From an uncultured Anaerococcus sp. (GTDB lineage Bacteria > Bacillota > Clostridia > Tissierellales > Peptoniphilaceae), in contig NZ_CALTUX010000052.1 of NCBI RefSeq assembly GCF_943912825.1, positions 1-8,492 of the forward strand: a DNA stretch of 8,492 nt, in the 5' to 3' direction. The notes under the pieces were generated by a model. It saw nothing but the letters and a program-made list of their open reading frames with translations, ran no database searches and was not told where the DNA came from. Below are positions 1 through 6,197 of the stretch, piece by piece. Every line of letters starts with the position of its first letter. Within the stretch, counting starts at the first letter, position 1. Both the position numbers and the translations under genes were made by a program.

Positions 1-73
1 CGGTAGCTCAGCTGGATAGAGCACTGCCCTCCTAAGGCAGGTGTCGGAGGTTCGAATCCTCTTCGGTACACCA
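1..73 (+). tRNA. tRNA-Arg (anticodon CCU), 5' end cut off by window edge
   Basis: The cloverleaf can be drawn directly. The D stem is gctc/gagc (6-9 with 19-22). The anticodon stem is ctgcc/ggcag (24-28 with 36-40) with anticodon CCT at 31-33. The variable loop is 5 nt. The T stem is ggagg/cctct (46-50 with 58-62) around loop ttcgaat. The 3' acceptor strand is 63-69, the discriminator is A70, and CCA is encoded at 71-73. Only three bases of the 5' acceptor strand are present, so four are missing beyond the edge; pairing predicts GTAC. It decodes AGG. That codon is well used here: the eight arginines of the adjacent tadA are five AGA and three AGG, with no CGN. The CCA end lies 14 nt before the tadA start, so the two are probably co-transcribed. 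Confidence 0.95.
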
Positions 74-74
74 A

Positions 75-87
75 AAGGAAATTTTAT
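75..87 (+). promoter_or_regulatory. tadA ribosome binding site abutting the tRNA 3' end
   Basis: AAAGGAA lies immediately downstream of the tRNA CCA and 6-8 nt before ATG 88. It supports ATG 88 over the later in-frame Met13. The 14-nt spacer is too short to hold a promoter, so tadA transcription must start within or upstream of the tRNA. Processing at the tRNA 3' end would leave an mRNA with a leader of roughly 14 nt. Confidence 0.75.
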
Positions 88-579
88 ATGCAAGATATAT
101 TTAATGAAAAAGACAGATTTTTTATGAATGAGGCCCTTTATGAGGCCAAACTTGCAAAAGCAATTGACGAGGTCCCAATAGGGGCCGTTGTTGTTTTTGA
201 AGATAAAATCGTAGGCAGGGGCCACAACTTCACCTACAAGGGTAAATCCGCCCTAAACCATGCAGAAATCTATGCCCTAAGACAGGCAGGAGAGAAAATC
301 GGTGATTTTAGGCTTGAAGAATGCACAATTTACACAACCCTTGAGCCCTGCATAATGTGTGCAGGGGCAATAATGCATTCGAGGATAAAAAGACTTGTGA
401 TTGGCCAAAAAGACCCAAAAAGAGGTGGATTTTCAACTAATTTCATAAATCAAGATAGTCCCCACCTAAATGTGCCTGAAATATCCTATGGCCTTATGGC
501 TGAGGAATCTCTAGAAATCTTGCAAAGTTTTTTTAAAAAATTAAGAGAAAAAAATAAGACCACAAAGTCTAAATCATAG
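88..579 (+). CDS. tadA: tRNA-specific adenosine-34 deaminase TadA
   Basis: A 163-aa cytidine-deaminase-fold enzyme of normal family length. The family deaminates A34 to inosine in tRNA-Arg(ACG), letting one tRNA read several CGN codons in the cytoplasm. The zinc and catalytic signature is complete: H58-A59-E60 supplies a zinc ligand and the proton-shuttle Glu, and P87-C88-I-M-C91 supplies the two cysteine ligands. The early EVPIGAVVV strand (residues 28-36) is also typical. The start at ATG 88 is backed by AAAGGAA upstream; Met13 is an alternative but has no comparable site. The last residues and the stop codon lie inside the terminator hairpin. The upstream tRNA is an Arg tRNA but carries CCU, so it is not itself a TadA substrate. 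Guanine deaminase and other family members are less likely given the PCIMCAG context. Confidence 0.93.
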   Translation: MQDIFNEKDRFFMNEALYEAKLAKAIDEVPIGAVVVFEDKIVGRGHNFTYKGKSALNHAEIYALRQAGEKIGDFRLEECTIYTTLEPCIMCAGAIMHSRIKRLVIGQKDPKRGGFSTNFINQDSPHLNVPEISYGLMAEESLEILQSFFKKLREKNKTTKSKS

Positions 580-595
580 ACTTTGTGGTCTTTTT
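557..595. terminator. Bidirectional terminator between tadA and the VOC gene
   Basis: A perfect 14-bp inverted repeat (557-570 with 578-591) encloses the 7-nt loop aaatcat. On the plus strand a T run follows at 591-595. On the minus strand the A-rich stretch at 548-556 becomes a T run, so the same hairpin can end transcription from both sides. The left arm encodes the tadA C-terminus and the tadA TAG (577-579) overlaps the right arm. The minus-strand stop (594-596) sits in the T tract. Confidence 0.93.
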
Positions 596-998
596 ACTCT
601 TTAATATCAGCAATAAATTGCCAACTTACATCGTACTTGTCAACAAGAGTTGTAAATAACTTGCTGTTTATTTTTTGGGGCTCGAAAGTAACATTTGAGT
701 CCTTCCTAAAATTCATATAGGCCCTAAATAGGTTGTCAGAACTGGTTTCTATTACAATCTTAACGTTGTTGCCCTTCTTTAAAGTATCATCATTAGTTAC
801 ATCATAAAAATATATCCTATTTCCATATATATCTAGATATGAGCTATAAATCCTATCTTTTAGATCAGATGGAAAATTATATTTTGGAAAATCACTGTAT
901 CTTATAGTATTTGATGGAAAATCCAAATCAAAAACATCACAATAATATTTTAGGGCATCAACACAAAGCCCCTTGTCAAATGCTATTCCTACCGCCAT
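594..998 (-). CDS. VOC-superfamily (PhnB/glyoxalase-like) protein without histidine
   Basis: A 134-aa protein with the layout of PhnB-like vicinal-oxygen-chelate proteins. An early helix reads ALKYYCDVFDLDF (residues 15-27). Middle strands include RIYSSYLDIYGNRIYFYDV, then a polar loop and KIVIETSSDNLFRAYMNF. It ends in the family-typical VDKYDVSWQFIAD. The protein contains no histidine at all, and its only glutamates are in IVIETS, FEPQ and the final IKE. Classical VOC metal sites use His and Glu, so a normal metal centre is unlikely and a binding or structural role is possible; this is inference. The start ATG (998-996) has AAAGGAA upstream on the minus strand. It is transcribed alone from a promoter at 1025-1053 and converges on tadA. 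No substrate can be assigned. Confidence 0.7.
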   Translation of the reverse strand: MAVGIAFDKGLCVDALKYYCDVFDLDFPSNTIRYSDFPKYNFPSDLKDRIYSSYLDIYGNRIYFYDVTNDDTLKKGNNVKIVIETSSDNLFRAYMNFRKDSNVTFEPQKINSKLFTTLVDKYDVSWQFIADIKE

Positions 999-1024
999 AC
1001 TTATTCCTTTCTTTTCTTATTAAC

Positions 1025-1053
1025 AATTTATCACAAGAGAATATTTTTTTCAA
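1025..1053 (-). promoter_or_regulatory. Predicted sigma-A promoter for the VOC gene
   Basis: Read on the minus strand: -35 TTGAAA (1053-1048), a 17-bp spacer, and -10 TAAATT (1030-1025). A TG dinucleotide one base before the -10 gives the extended form TGaTAAATT. It would start transcription about 20 nt before the gene's ATG and just ahead of its AAAGGAA site. Spacing and the -35 match (5 of 6) are good; the -10 matches 4 of 6. Confidence 0.6.
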
Positions 1054-1080
1054 GTCAGTAAAAAGCTTTTCATAATATTA

Positions 1081-1110
1081 TTACTTCTTTATTTGCAATT
1101 AGAGTATAAT
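1081..1110 (+). promoter_or_regulatory. Predicted promoter of the five-gene operon
   Basis: A perfect -10 hexamer TATAAT is at 1105-1110. The best-placed -35 candidate (TTACTT at 1081-1086, 18-bp spacer) is poor and there is no TG extension, so an activator may be needed. TTGCA (1093-1097) and TGCAA (1114-1118) form a short inverted repeat flanking the -10, a weak operator candidate. The predicted leader is about 36 nt before ATG 1153. Confidence 0.5.
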
Positions 1111-1138
1111 AAATGCAAGAGATTTTTTAAAAAAACGA

Positions 1139-1145
1139 TAAGGAG
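1139..1145 (+). promoter_or_regulatory. Strong ribosome binding site fixing the start at 1153
   Basis: TAAGGAG lies 7 nt before ATG 1153. The frame stays open upstream to a TTG at 1093, but that codon has no such site and lies upstream of the TATAAT at 1105-1110. The start at 1153 is therefore preferred. Confidence 0.85.
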
Positions 1146-1152
1146 CATATTA

Positions 1153-2100
1153 ATGAAAATAAGTCTTATAGATCCATTAGAAGTTAAAGAATCATATATT
1201 TTAGAACAAAAAGAAAAATTAGAGGCTCTAGGCCATGAATTTGTATATTTTAATGAAAGTGCTAAGGATGAGGAAGAAAAAATAGCCAGACTTAAGGATA
1301 CTGATATAGCTATCATTACCAATAAGCCAGTAAGCGGGAAGGTAATTGATGCGACAAAGCTTGAGCTTATAGATGTGGCCTTTACTGGTGTAGACCATGT
1401 TGACCTTGATGCTTGTAAGGAAAATGGCATAAAGGTCCTTAATGCTTCAGGTTATTCTGATGATTCTGTAGCAGAGCTTGTTATAGGACTTACAATAGGT
1501 GTCTTAAGAAAATTCAATGAAAATAATGAAAATATCTTTGAAGATAAGACCAACAAACTAATAGGCTCGCTAATTAAGGGTAAAACCTTTGGTGTAATCG
1601 GCACAGGAAATATCGGCAAAAAATTAATAGAAATCTTACAAGTATTTGGTTGCAAGATAATAGCCTATTCAAGGACAGAAAAAGAAGAAATAAAGGCATT
1701 AGGTGTAGAATATGTCGACCTTAAGACCCTACTTAAGGAATCAGACATAGTTTCTCTTCATATACCAAATAATAAAGAAACCAAACATTTCCTAGGCAAA
1801 GAGGAGCTTGACCTAATGAAAGATAAGGCAGTACTCATAAATTGTGCTAGGGGAGCTGTAGTAGATAATGACTACCTAGCCAAATTATTAAACGAAGATA
1901 AGCTTCGTGCTGGTATAGATGTATTTGATATGGAACCACCACTTCCAAAGGATTATCCACTTAGAAATGCAAAAAATGTTCTTTTGACAAACCACGTTGC
2001 CTTCTATACCCAAGAAGCTATGCAAATTAGGGCGGAAATTGTTTTTGACAATTTATATTCATACCTAGAAGGGACAATCAAAAACGAGATAAAACTATGA
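1153..2100 (+). CDS. D-isomer-specific 2-hydroxyacid dehydrogenase (NAD-dependent)
   Basis: A 315-aa cytoplasmic oxidoreductase that should interconvert a 2-keto acid and a D-2-hydroxy acid with NAD(H). The split catalytic domain is formed by residues about 1-100 and 290-315, with the Rossmann domain between. The dinucleotide motif GTGNIG is at 150-155, and the family triad is visible: R233 in CARG, E261 in DVFDMEP, and H281 in NHVAF. The helix VAELVIGLTIGVLRK (107-120 region) is also typical. There is no C-terminal ACT domain, so it is not a classical long SerA. The DVFDMEPPLP stretch resembles glyoxylate/hydroxypyruvate reductase-type members, while HVAFYT recalls D-lactate dehydrogenases; the substrate cannot be decided. 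Asn replaces the common Pro before the catalytic His. It is the first gene of the operon and its TGA overlaps the udk start as ATGA. Confidence 0.9.
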   Translation: MKISLIDPLEVKESYILEQKEKLEALGHEFVYFNESAKDEEEKIARLKDTDIAIITNKPVSGKVIDATKLELIDVAFTGVDHVDLDACKENGIKVLNASGYSDDSVAELVIGLTIGVLRKFNENNENIFEDKTNKLIGSLIKGKTFGVIGTGNIGKKLIEILQVFGCKIIAYSRTEKEEIKALGVEYVDLKTLLKESDIVSLHIPNNKETKHFLGKEELDLMKDKAVLINCARGAVVDNDYLAKLLNEDKLRAGIDVFDMEPPLPKDYPLRNAKNVLLTNHVAFYTQEAMQIRAEIVFDNLYSYLEGTIKNEIKL

Positions 2101-2726
2101 TTAAACCTAAAATCTTAGCTGTTGCAGGCGGGTCTGCTAGTGGTAAATCTTCCATAGTAAAGCTTTTAGCCAAAGAATTTGAAAAAGACCTGGTTGTCAT
2201 AGGTCACGATAATTATTACAAGGCTCATGATGACTTGGCCTTTGAAGATAGGGTAGGACTAAATTATGACCACCCTAAGGCCTTTGACAATGATCTATTT
2301 TATGATGACTTAAATAAATTATTAGATGGAAATGATATCGAAATGCCTCTTTATGACTACACTATCCACACCAGAAGCAAGCAAACAAAAAAGATTAGCC
2401 CTAAAAAGATTATATTAATTGAAGGTATTTTAGTTCTTTATGATAAAAAAATTAGGGAAATAACAGATACTAAGGTCTTTGTAGATGCTGATAGTGATGT
2501 CAGGCTTAAAAGAAGGATTTTAAGAGATACTAAGGAGAGGGGCAGGTCTATAGAATCTTGCCTAACCCAATATATAGAGCAAGTAAAACCGATGCATGAA
2601 AAATACGTTGAGCCGAGCAAAAAATATGCTGACATAATTATTCCAAGGGGAGCAAAAAATACCAAGGGAATTGAAATATTATCCAAGCATATAGAAAATT
2701 TAATAGGAAATACTCATGAAAGTTAA
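2097..2726 (+). CDS. udk: Uridine/cytidine kinase
   Basis: A 209-aa P-loop kinase of normal Udk length, expected to phosphorylate uridine and cytidine to UMP and CMP in pyrimidine salvage. The Walker A motif GGSASGKS is at residues 11-18. Family signatures follow: GHDNYYK (36-42), DHPKAFD (58-64), PLYDYTIHTR (84-93), the EGILVLYD stretch (109-116), DADSDVRLKRRILRD (130-144) with the adjacent ERGR, and VKPMHEKYVEPSKKYADIII (163-182). The ATG overlaps the previous stop as ATGA; only a weak GAGA lies upstream, so translation is probably coupled. Its own end overlaps glgB by 11 nt. Related phosphoribulokinase-fold proteins are possible in principle, but the HDNYYK and PMHEKYVEPSK motifs favour uridine kinase. 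Confidence 0.92.
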   Translation: MIKPKILAVAGGSASGKSSIVKLLAKEFEKDLVVIGHDNYYKAHDDLAFEDRVGLNYDHPKAFDNDLFYDDLNKLLDGNDIEMPLYDYTIHTRSKQTKKISPKKIILIEGILVLYDKKIREITDTKVFVDADSDVRLKRRILRDTKERGRSIESCLTQYIEQVKPMHEKYVEPSKKYADIIIPRGAKNTKGIEILSKHIENLIGNTHES

Positions 2727-4518
2727 TATATTATCAACAGATTATGATAAAATAAAAGATTATATTGATGGTAACTCAAGTATTGGCCATAAGATTTGGG
2801 GACCAATCAAAAAAGGTGATGGCTACGAATTTAGGGTATATGCACCAAATGCCGATAAGGTTTATATCAAGGGTGACTTCACTGGTTGGGATATAAGAGA
2901 ACTTAGCAAAAATGACCAATATGGATATTTCTTTGGATATTTTGATGCAAAAGTAAATGACTATTACAAATATATCGTAGTAAAAGATGGAAATTGGGTA
3001 GAAAAGACAGATCCCTTTGCCCATGCCATGGATGGTGAGGGTGATTTTGCCTCAAAAATCGTAGAAGATGACTATGTTTTTAATGATGAAGAATATTTAA
3101 AAACAAGAGATAAGAGATTTGATAAGCCACTTAATATCTACGAACTACATGTATCCTCGTTTTTGAGATTTTCAAATCAGGTTAATTTTCTTGATATAGT
3201 TGATAGATTAATTGCCTATATCAAGGAGATGAATTATACTCATGTAGAGATAATGCCAGTTACAGAATATCCATTTTATCCATCCTGGGGCTACCAATCA
3301 ACAGGATTTTTTGCAATTAGTCACAGGTATGGAAGCGTAAGAGACTTTAAAAAATTCGTAGACCTTTTACATCAAAATAATATTGGGGTAATATTAGATG
3401 TTGTAGCTGTTCATTACGCATCAGATTACTATGGCCTAGACCATTTTGATGGTACAGCCATGTATGAATCAGAATATATGGATTTAAAATATTCTGAATG
3501 GGGCTCAAATAACTTTGATTATTCAAAGGGCCATGTCAGAAGCTTTATGAAATCATCTATGACCTATCTAATAGAAGAATTTCACCTAGATGGAATAAGG
3601 ATAGATGCTGTATCTTATATGGTATTTTATAATGGCAACTCTGATAGGGGAGTTCACCACGATAATATATTTTTTATCAAAAACCTAAATGAGACCTTAG
3701 AAAAGTCCCATCCAGATGTAATGAGGATAGCAGAGGATTCTTCAGATTATCCAAAGGTAACCCATCCTGTAAGCGAGGGCGGTTTAGGCTTTGACTATAA
3801 GTGGGATATGGGCTGGATGAATGATACCCTCAGGTATTTTAAGGTCGACTCATATAATCGTAGGGACTATCAGGGCAACATCACATTTTCTATGTATTAT
3901 TTCCCAAATGAGAGATTCCTCTTGCCCCTTAGCCATGATGAGGTTGTCCACCTTAAAAAATCAATGGTTGATAAGATGGCAGGGTCCTATGAAGATAAGT
4001 TTAAGCAATTAAAAGTTCTTATGGCCTATCAAATGACCCATCCTGGCAAGTTTTTAAACTTCATGGGCAATGAAATTGCTACCTTTGAAGAGTGGAATGA
4101 AAATGTGGGAATCAGATGGGAATATCTAGACTATCCAATCCACAGAGATTATCATAATTTTATAAAATATTTAAATAAACTTTACCTAGATGAGAAGGCC
4201 TTCTATAAATATGACTATGAAGATCAGGGATTCATGTGGAAGGTAGTAGATGATAACATCAACTCTGTATTTGCCTATGAAAGAAGGGCAGATGAAGATA
4301 GGTTCTTAGTTGTTCTAAATATGACAGGAGTCTATCACGGGGGATATGAAATACCTTATGATGAAGACTTGATATTTGAGGAAGTTTTAAACTCTAGATC
4401 AAGTAAATATGGTGACTACAGATACGAAGAAAGAAAGATAGAAGTTAAGAAAGGAAACAACCTAAAAATAGAGCTTTGGGAATATGAAGTAGCTATTTTT
4501 AAGATAAAAGAAGTATGA
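2716..4518 (+). CDS. glgB: 1,4-alpha-glucan (glycogen) branching enzyme, GH13
   Basis: A 600-aa enzyme expected to cut alpha-1,4 glucan chains and rejoin them through alpha-1,6 links. An N-terminal CBM48-like domain spans residues about 28-115 (GYEFRVYAPNADKVYIKGDF region). The GH13 barrel follows from about 140 and an all-beta C-terminal domain from about 510. Catalytic residues are visible: nucleophile D297 in GIRIDAV, acid/base E340 in RIAEDSS, and H407-D408 in LPLSHDEVVH. The long stretch EGGLGFDYKWDMGWMNDTL (354-372) is diagnostic of GlgB. Oddities: region I reads DVVAVH where DWVP(A/G)H is usual, and the D297-E340 segment is about 10 residues shorter than in common bacterial GlgB, lacking the usual GG-EN insert. 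The ATG follows AGGAAATACTC within the end of udk. No glgC, glgA or glgP is present in the window. Confidence 0.92.
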   Translation: MKVNILSTDYDKIKDYIDGNSSIGHKIWGPIKKGDGYEFRVYAPNADKVYIKGDFTGWDIRELSKNDQYGYFFGYFDAKVNDYYKYIVVKDGNWVEKTDPFAHAMDGEGDFASKIVEDDYVFNDEEYLKTRDKRFDKPLNIYELHVSSFLRFSNQVNFLDIVDRLIAYIKEMNYTHVEIMPVTEYPFYPSWGYQSTGFFAISHRYGSVRDFKKFVDLLHQNNIGVILDVVAVHYASDYYGLDHFDGTAMYESEYMDLKYSEWGSNNFDYSKGHVRSFMKSSMTYLIEEFHLDGIRIDAVSYMVFYNGNSDRGVHHDNIFFIKNLNETLEKSHPDVMRIAEDSSDYPKVTHPVSEGGLGFDYKWDMGWMNDTLRYFKVDSYNRRDYQGNITFSMYYFPNERFLLPLSHDEVVHLKKSMVDKMAGSYEDKFKQLKVLMAYQMTHPGKFLNFMGNEIATFEEWNENVGIRWEYLDYPIHRDYHNFIKYLNKLYLDEKAFYKYDYEDQGFMWKVVDDNINSVFAYERRADEDRFLVVLNMTGVYHGGYEIPYDEDLIFEEVLNSRSSKYGDYRYEERKIEVKKGNNLKIELWEYEVAIFKIKEV

Positions 4519-4985
4519 AAGATAGAAAACCAATCAACCTATCTTGGTTAGTTGAAAAATGGACCTTGATAGATGAAGACTCATATCTAAAAAATATGTG
4601 GTTAAACACAGAATCTCTTGATTTTATTAGGATAAATCAAGAAATTCAAACAAGAGAGGATATAGTAAAATCCTATATTGACATAGACGATGATGTAGAG
4701 CATTATATACTCATGCCTGGTAGGGATGAGATAGATGGCTCTGATATAAGAGATGCCTTTATAGTAAGCCTTGGCAAAAGAGCCAGAGATGCCTTCATAG
4801 ATAATGCAGAATTTATAGCGCCTGAGGCAGAGTTTTTAGATACTGTTTACGAGCTAGGCCTAGAATCAGAATGGAATGACTTTAGGGATAAGGTAGCAGC
4901 AGATATCCTCTTAAATTGGGCTGAAGAAGAAGGCCTTTCAATAAATAAAGACATGGAGACAATTAACATAAATAAAATACTATGA
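4515..4985 (+). CDS. Acidic UPF0158-like protein of unknown function
   Basis: A 156-aa soluble, strongly acidic protein with no signal peptide or membrane segment. The order of parts resembles the UPF0158 family: an N-terminal INLSWLVEKW stretch (7-16), a YLKNMW strand (24-29), a central acidic stretch with HYILMPGRDEIDGSDIRDAF (64-83), and a C-terminal FRDKVAADILLNWAEEEGL module (132-150) like the family's ending. The family's usual glycine-arginine-phenylalanine core is poorly kept, so assignment is by layout and is moderate. Both ends overlap neighbours as ATGA (4515-4518 with glgB, 4982-4985 with apbE), and no clear Shine-Dalgarno site precedes it, pointing to translation by re-initiation after glgB. 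No function should be assumed. Confidence 0.6.
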   Translation: MKDRKPINLSWLVEKWTLIDEDSYLKNMWLNTESLDFIRINQEIQTREDIVKSYIDIDDDVEHYILMPGRDEIDGSDIRDAFIVSLGKRARDAFIDNAEFIAPEAEFLDTVYELGLESEWNDFRDKVAADILLNWAEEEGLSINKDMETININKIL

Positions 4986-6142
4986 GAAAATATGTAGCAC
5001 TATTAGCACTGGCGCTGACACTAACAGCTTGTGCTAACAATAAAGAAAATACAGAAGAAAGTAAGCCAAAACTTACAGCTGTAGAAGAAAATTCTACAAG
5101 CAATAAAGAGGCAGACCAAGAAGAAAATCAGGAAGACAATAAAGAAGAAATAAAAGAAACTTCTTTAGATGGAAAGTTTGTTAAAAACCAAACAAATATC
5201 TATGATTATTTCGATACCATAACAAGCTTCATAGCCTACACAAAAGATGATCAAGAGTTTGATAGGCTAGTTGGAATCTTAAAGGAAGAATTAAGCGTCT
5301 ACCACAAGCTTTATAACTCTTATGATGAGTTTGAGGGAGTAAATAACTTCTATACAATCAATCAAAAAGCAGGTATAGAGCCAGTTAAGGTCGACAAAGC
5401 AATCATAGACTTAGTGAAATATTCTAAAGAAATGTATGAGCTTACAGATGGTAAGATAAACATAGCCATGGGTTCACTCTTAGGTTTGTGGCATGACTTT
5501 AGGGAGATGTCTATAAATAATCCTGACAAGGCAGCTATACCAGCCGAAGAAGACCTAGTAAGTGCAAGCAAGCACAGGAATATAGATGCCATAGAAATAG
5601 ATGAAGAAAACTCAACAGTCTATATAAATGATAAAGATGTCCAAATAGATATTGGAGCTATCGGCAAGGGCTATGCCACAAAAATCATTGGTGAAAAACT
5701 TAAGGAATCTGGCCTAGAACACGGAATCTTATCAGTAGGTGGGGATGATATGCTAATTGGAGATAATCCAGGAGCAGAAAATCGCAATTACAAGATAGCC
5801 ATCCAAAATCCAGACCTAGAAGATAAGGATAATCCATATGTTTCGATTGTAAGTCTTAAGGATACATCTGTAGTGACAAGTGGTGATTATCAAAGATATT
5901 TCGTAGTAGATGGCAAAAGATACCACCACATAATAGACCCAGAGACCATGTATCCATCAACTAGATGGACATCAGTTTCAGTTATCTTAGATGATATAGC
6001 CTTAGCAGATACTATTTCTACTTATCTATTCATCATAGACCATGAAGAAGGCCTGAAGTTTGCAAAAGAGAATAATTGCGAAGTAATGTGGATTGACCAA
6101 GAGGGCAATCAATATAAAACAGAAGGATGGCCAGAAAATTAG
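4982..6142 (+). CDS. apbE: FAD:protein FMN transferase, exported lipoprotein (ApbE)
   Basis: A 386-aa member of the ApbE flavinyltransferase family, which moves FMN from FAD onto Thr/Ser of exported or membrane flavoproteins. Residues 1-17 form a lipoprotein signal with lipobox L14-T-A-C17, so the mature enzyme should be anchored outside the membrane. Residues 18-65 are a Glu/Asn/Lys-rich linker. The catalytic domain begins near 74 (YDYFDTITSFIAYT). Family motifs are GSLLGLWHDF (164-173), DIGAIGKGYA (223-232), SVGGDDMLIG (251-260), SGDYQRYF (300-307) and RYHHIIDPET (313-322), plus the metal-binding LADTIST with D343 and T347. The ATG overlaps the previous stop as ATGA and has no good ribosome site. 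No protein with a recognisable FMN-binding acceptor motif is in the window, so its target lies elsewhere. Confidence 0.9.
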   Translation: MRKYVALLALALTLTACANNKENTEESKPKLTAVEENSTSNKEADQEENQEDNKEEIKETSLDGKFVKNQTNIYDYFDTITSFIAYTKDDQEFDRLVGILKEELSVYHKLYNSYDEFEGVNNFYTINQKAGIEPVKVDKAIIDLVKYSKEMYELTDGKINIAMGSLLGLWHDFREMSINNPDKAAIPAEEDLVSASKHRNIDAIEIDEENSTVYINDKDVQIDIGAIGKGYATKIIGEKLKESGLEHGILSVGGDDMLIGDNPGAENRNYKIAIQNPDLEDKDNPYVSIVSLKDTSVVTSGDYQRYFVVDGKRYHHIIDPETMYPSTRWTSVSVILDDIALADTISTYLFIIDHEEGLKFAKENNCEVMWIDQEGNQYKTEGWPEN

Positions 6143-6169
6143 TCAATACTAGACATTTTTAGATATTGA
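6143..6169. repeat. Imperfect inverted repeat after apbE
   Basis: TCAATACTA (6143-6151) pairs with TAG-a-TATTGA (6160-6169), giving 9 bp with one bulged A and an 8-nt loop. No U tract follows, so it is not a convincing terminator. It overlaps the possible promoter for the next gene and could be an operator or chance. Confidence 0.3.
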
Positions 6170-6179
6170 AGTTTAATAT
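6150..6179 (+). promoter_or_regulatory. Possible promoter for the sugar transferase gene
   Basis: A -35-like TAGACA (6150-6155, 5 of 6) and a -10-like TAATAT (6174-6179, 4 of 6) are separated by 18 bp. Transcription would start near 6186, downstream of the TTG at 6166 but upstream of the preferred GTG at 6208. Read-through from apbE is an equally good explanation for expression. Confidence 0.35.
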
Positions 6180-6197
6180 TGAGAGATTTCAAAATTT

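Noticed and set aside
88..579. Idea that the upstream tRNA is the TadA substrate
   Set aside because: The anticodon is CCU, with no A at position 34; TadA acts on the ACG tRNA.
1019..1038. Possible Rex-type redox operator (TTGTGA and TTGTTAA half sites on the minus strand)
   Set aside because: The two half sites are direct, not inverted, and the region is very AT-rich, so it does not form the palindrome that Rex sites show.
1122..1138. T run followed by A run before the dehydrogenase start, as a possible terminator or attenuator
   Set aside because: It is only a self-complementary T/A tract with no GC-containing stem and no following U run.
1089..1430. Minus-strand open frame of 113 codons opposite the dehydrogenase gene
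   Set aside because: It mirrors a well-supported gene with a clear family match, is rich in Ser/Leu as antisense frames often are, and resembles no family I know.
3821..4012. Plus-strand open frame of 63 codons within glgB in another frame
   Set aside because: It lies wholly inside the diagnostic conserved core of glgB and has no independent ribosome site worth noting.
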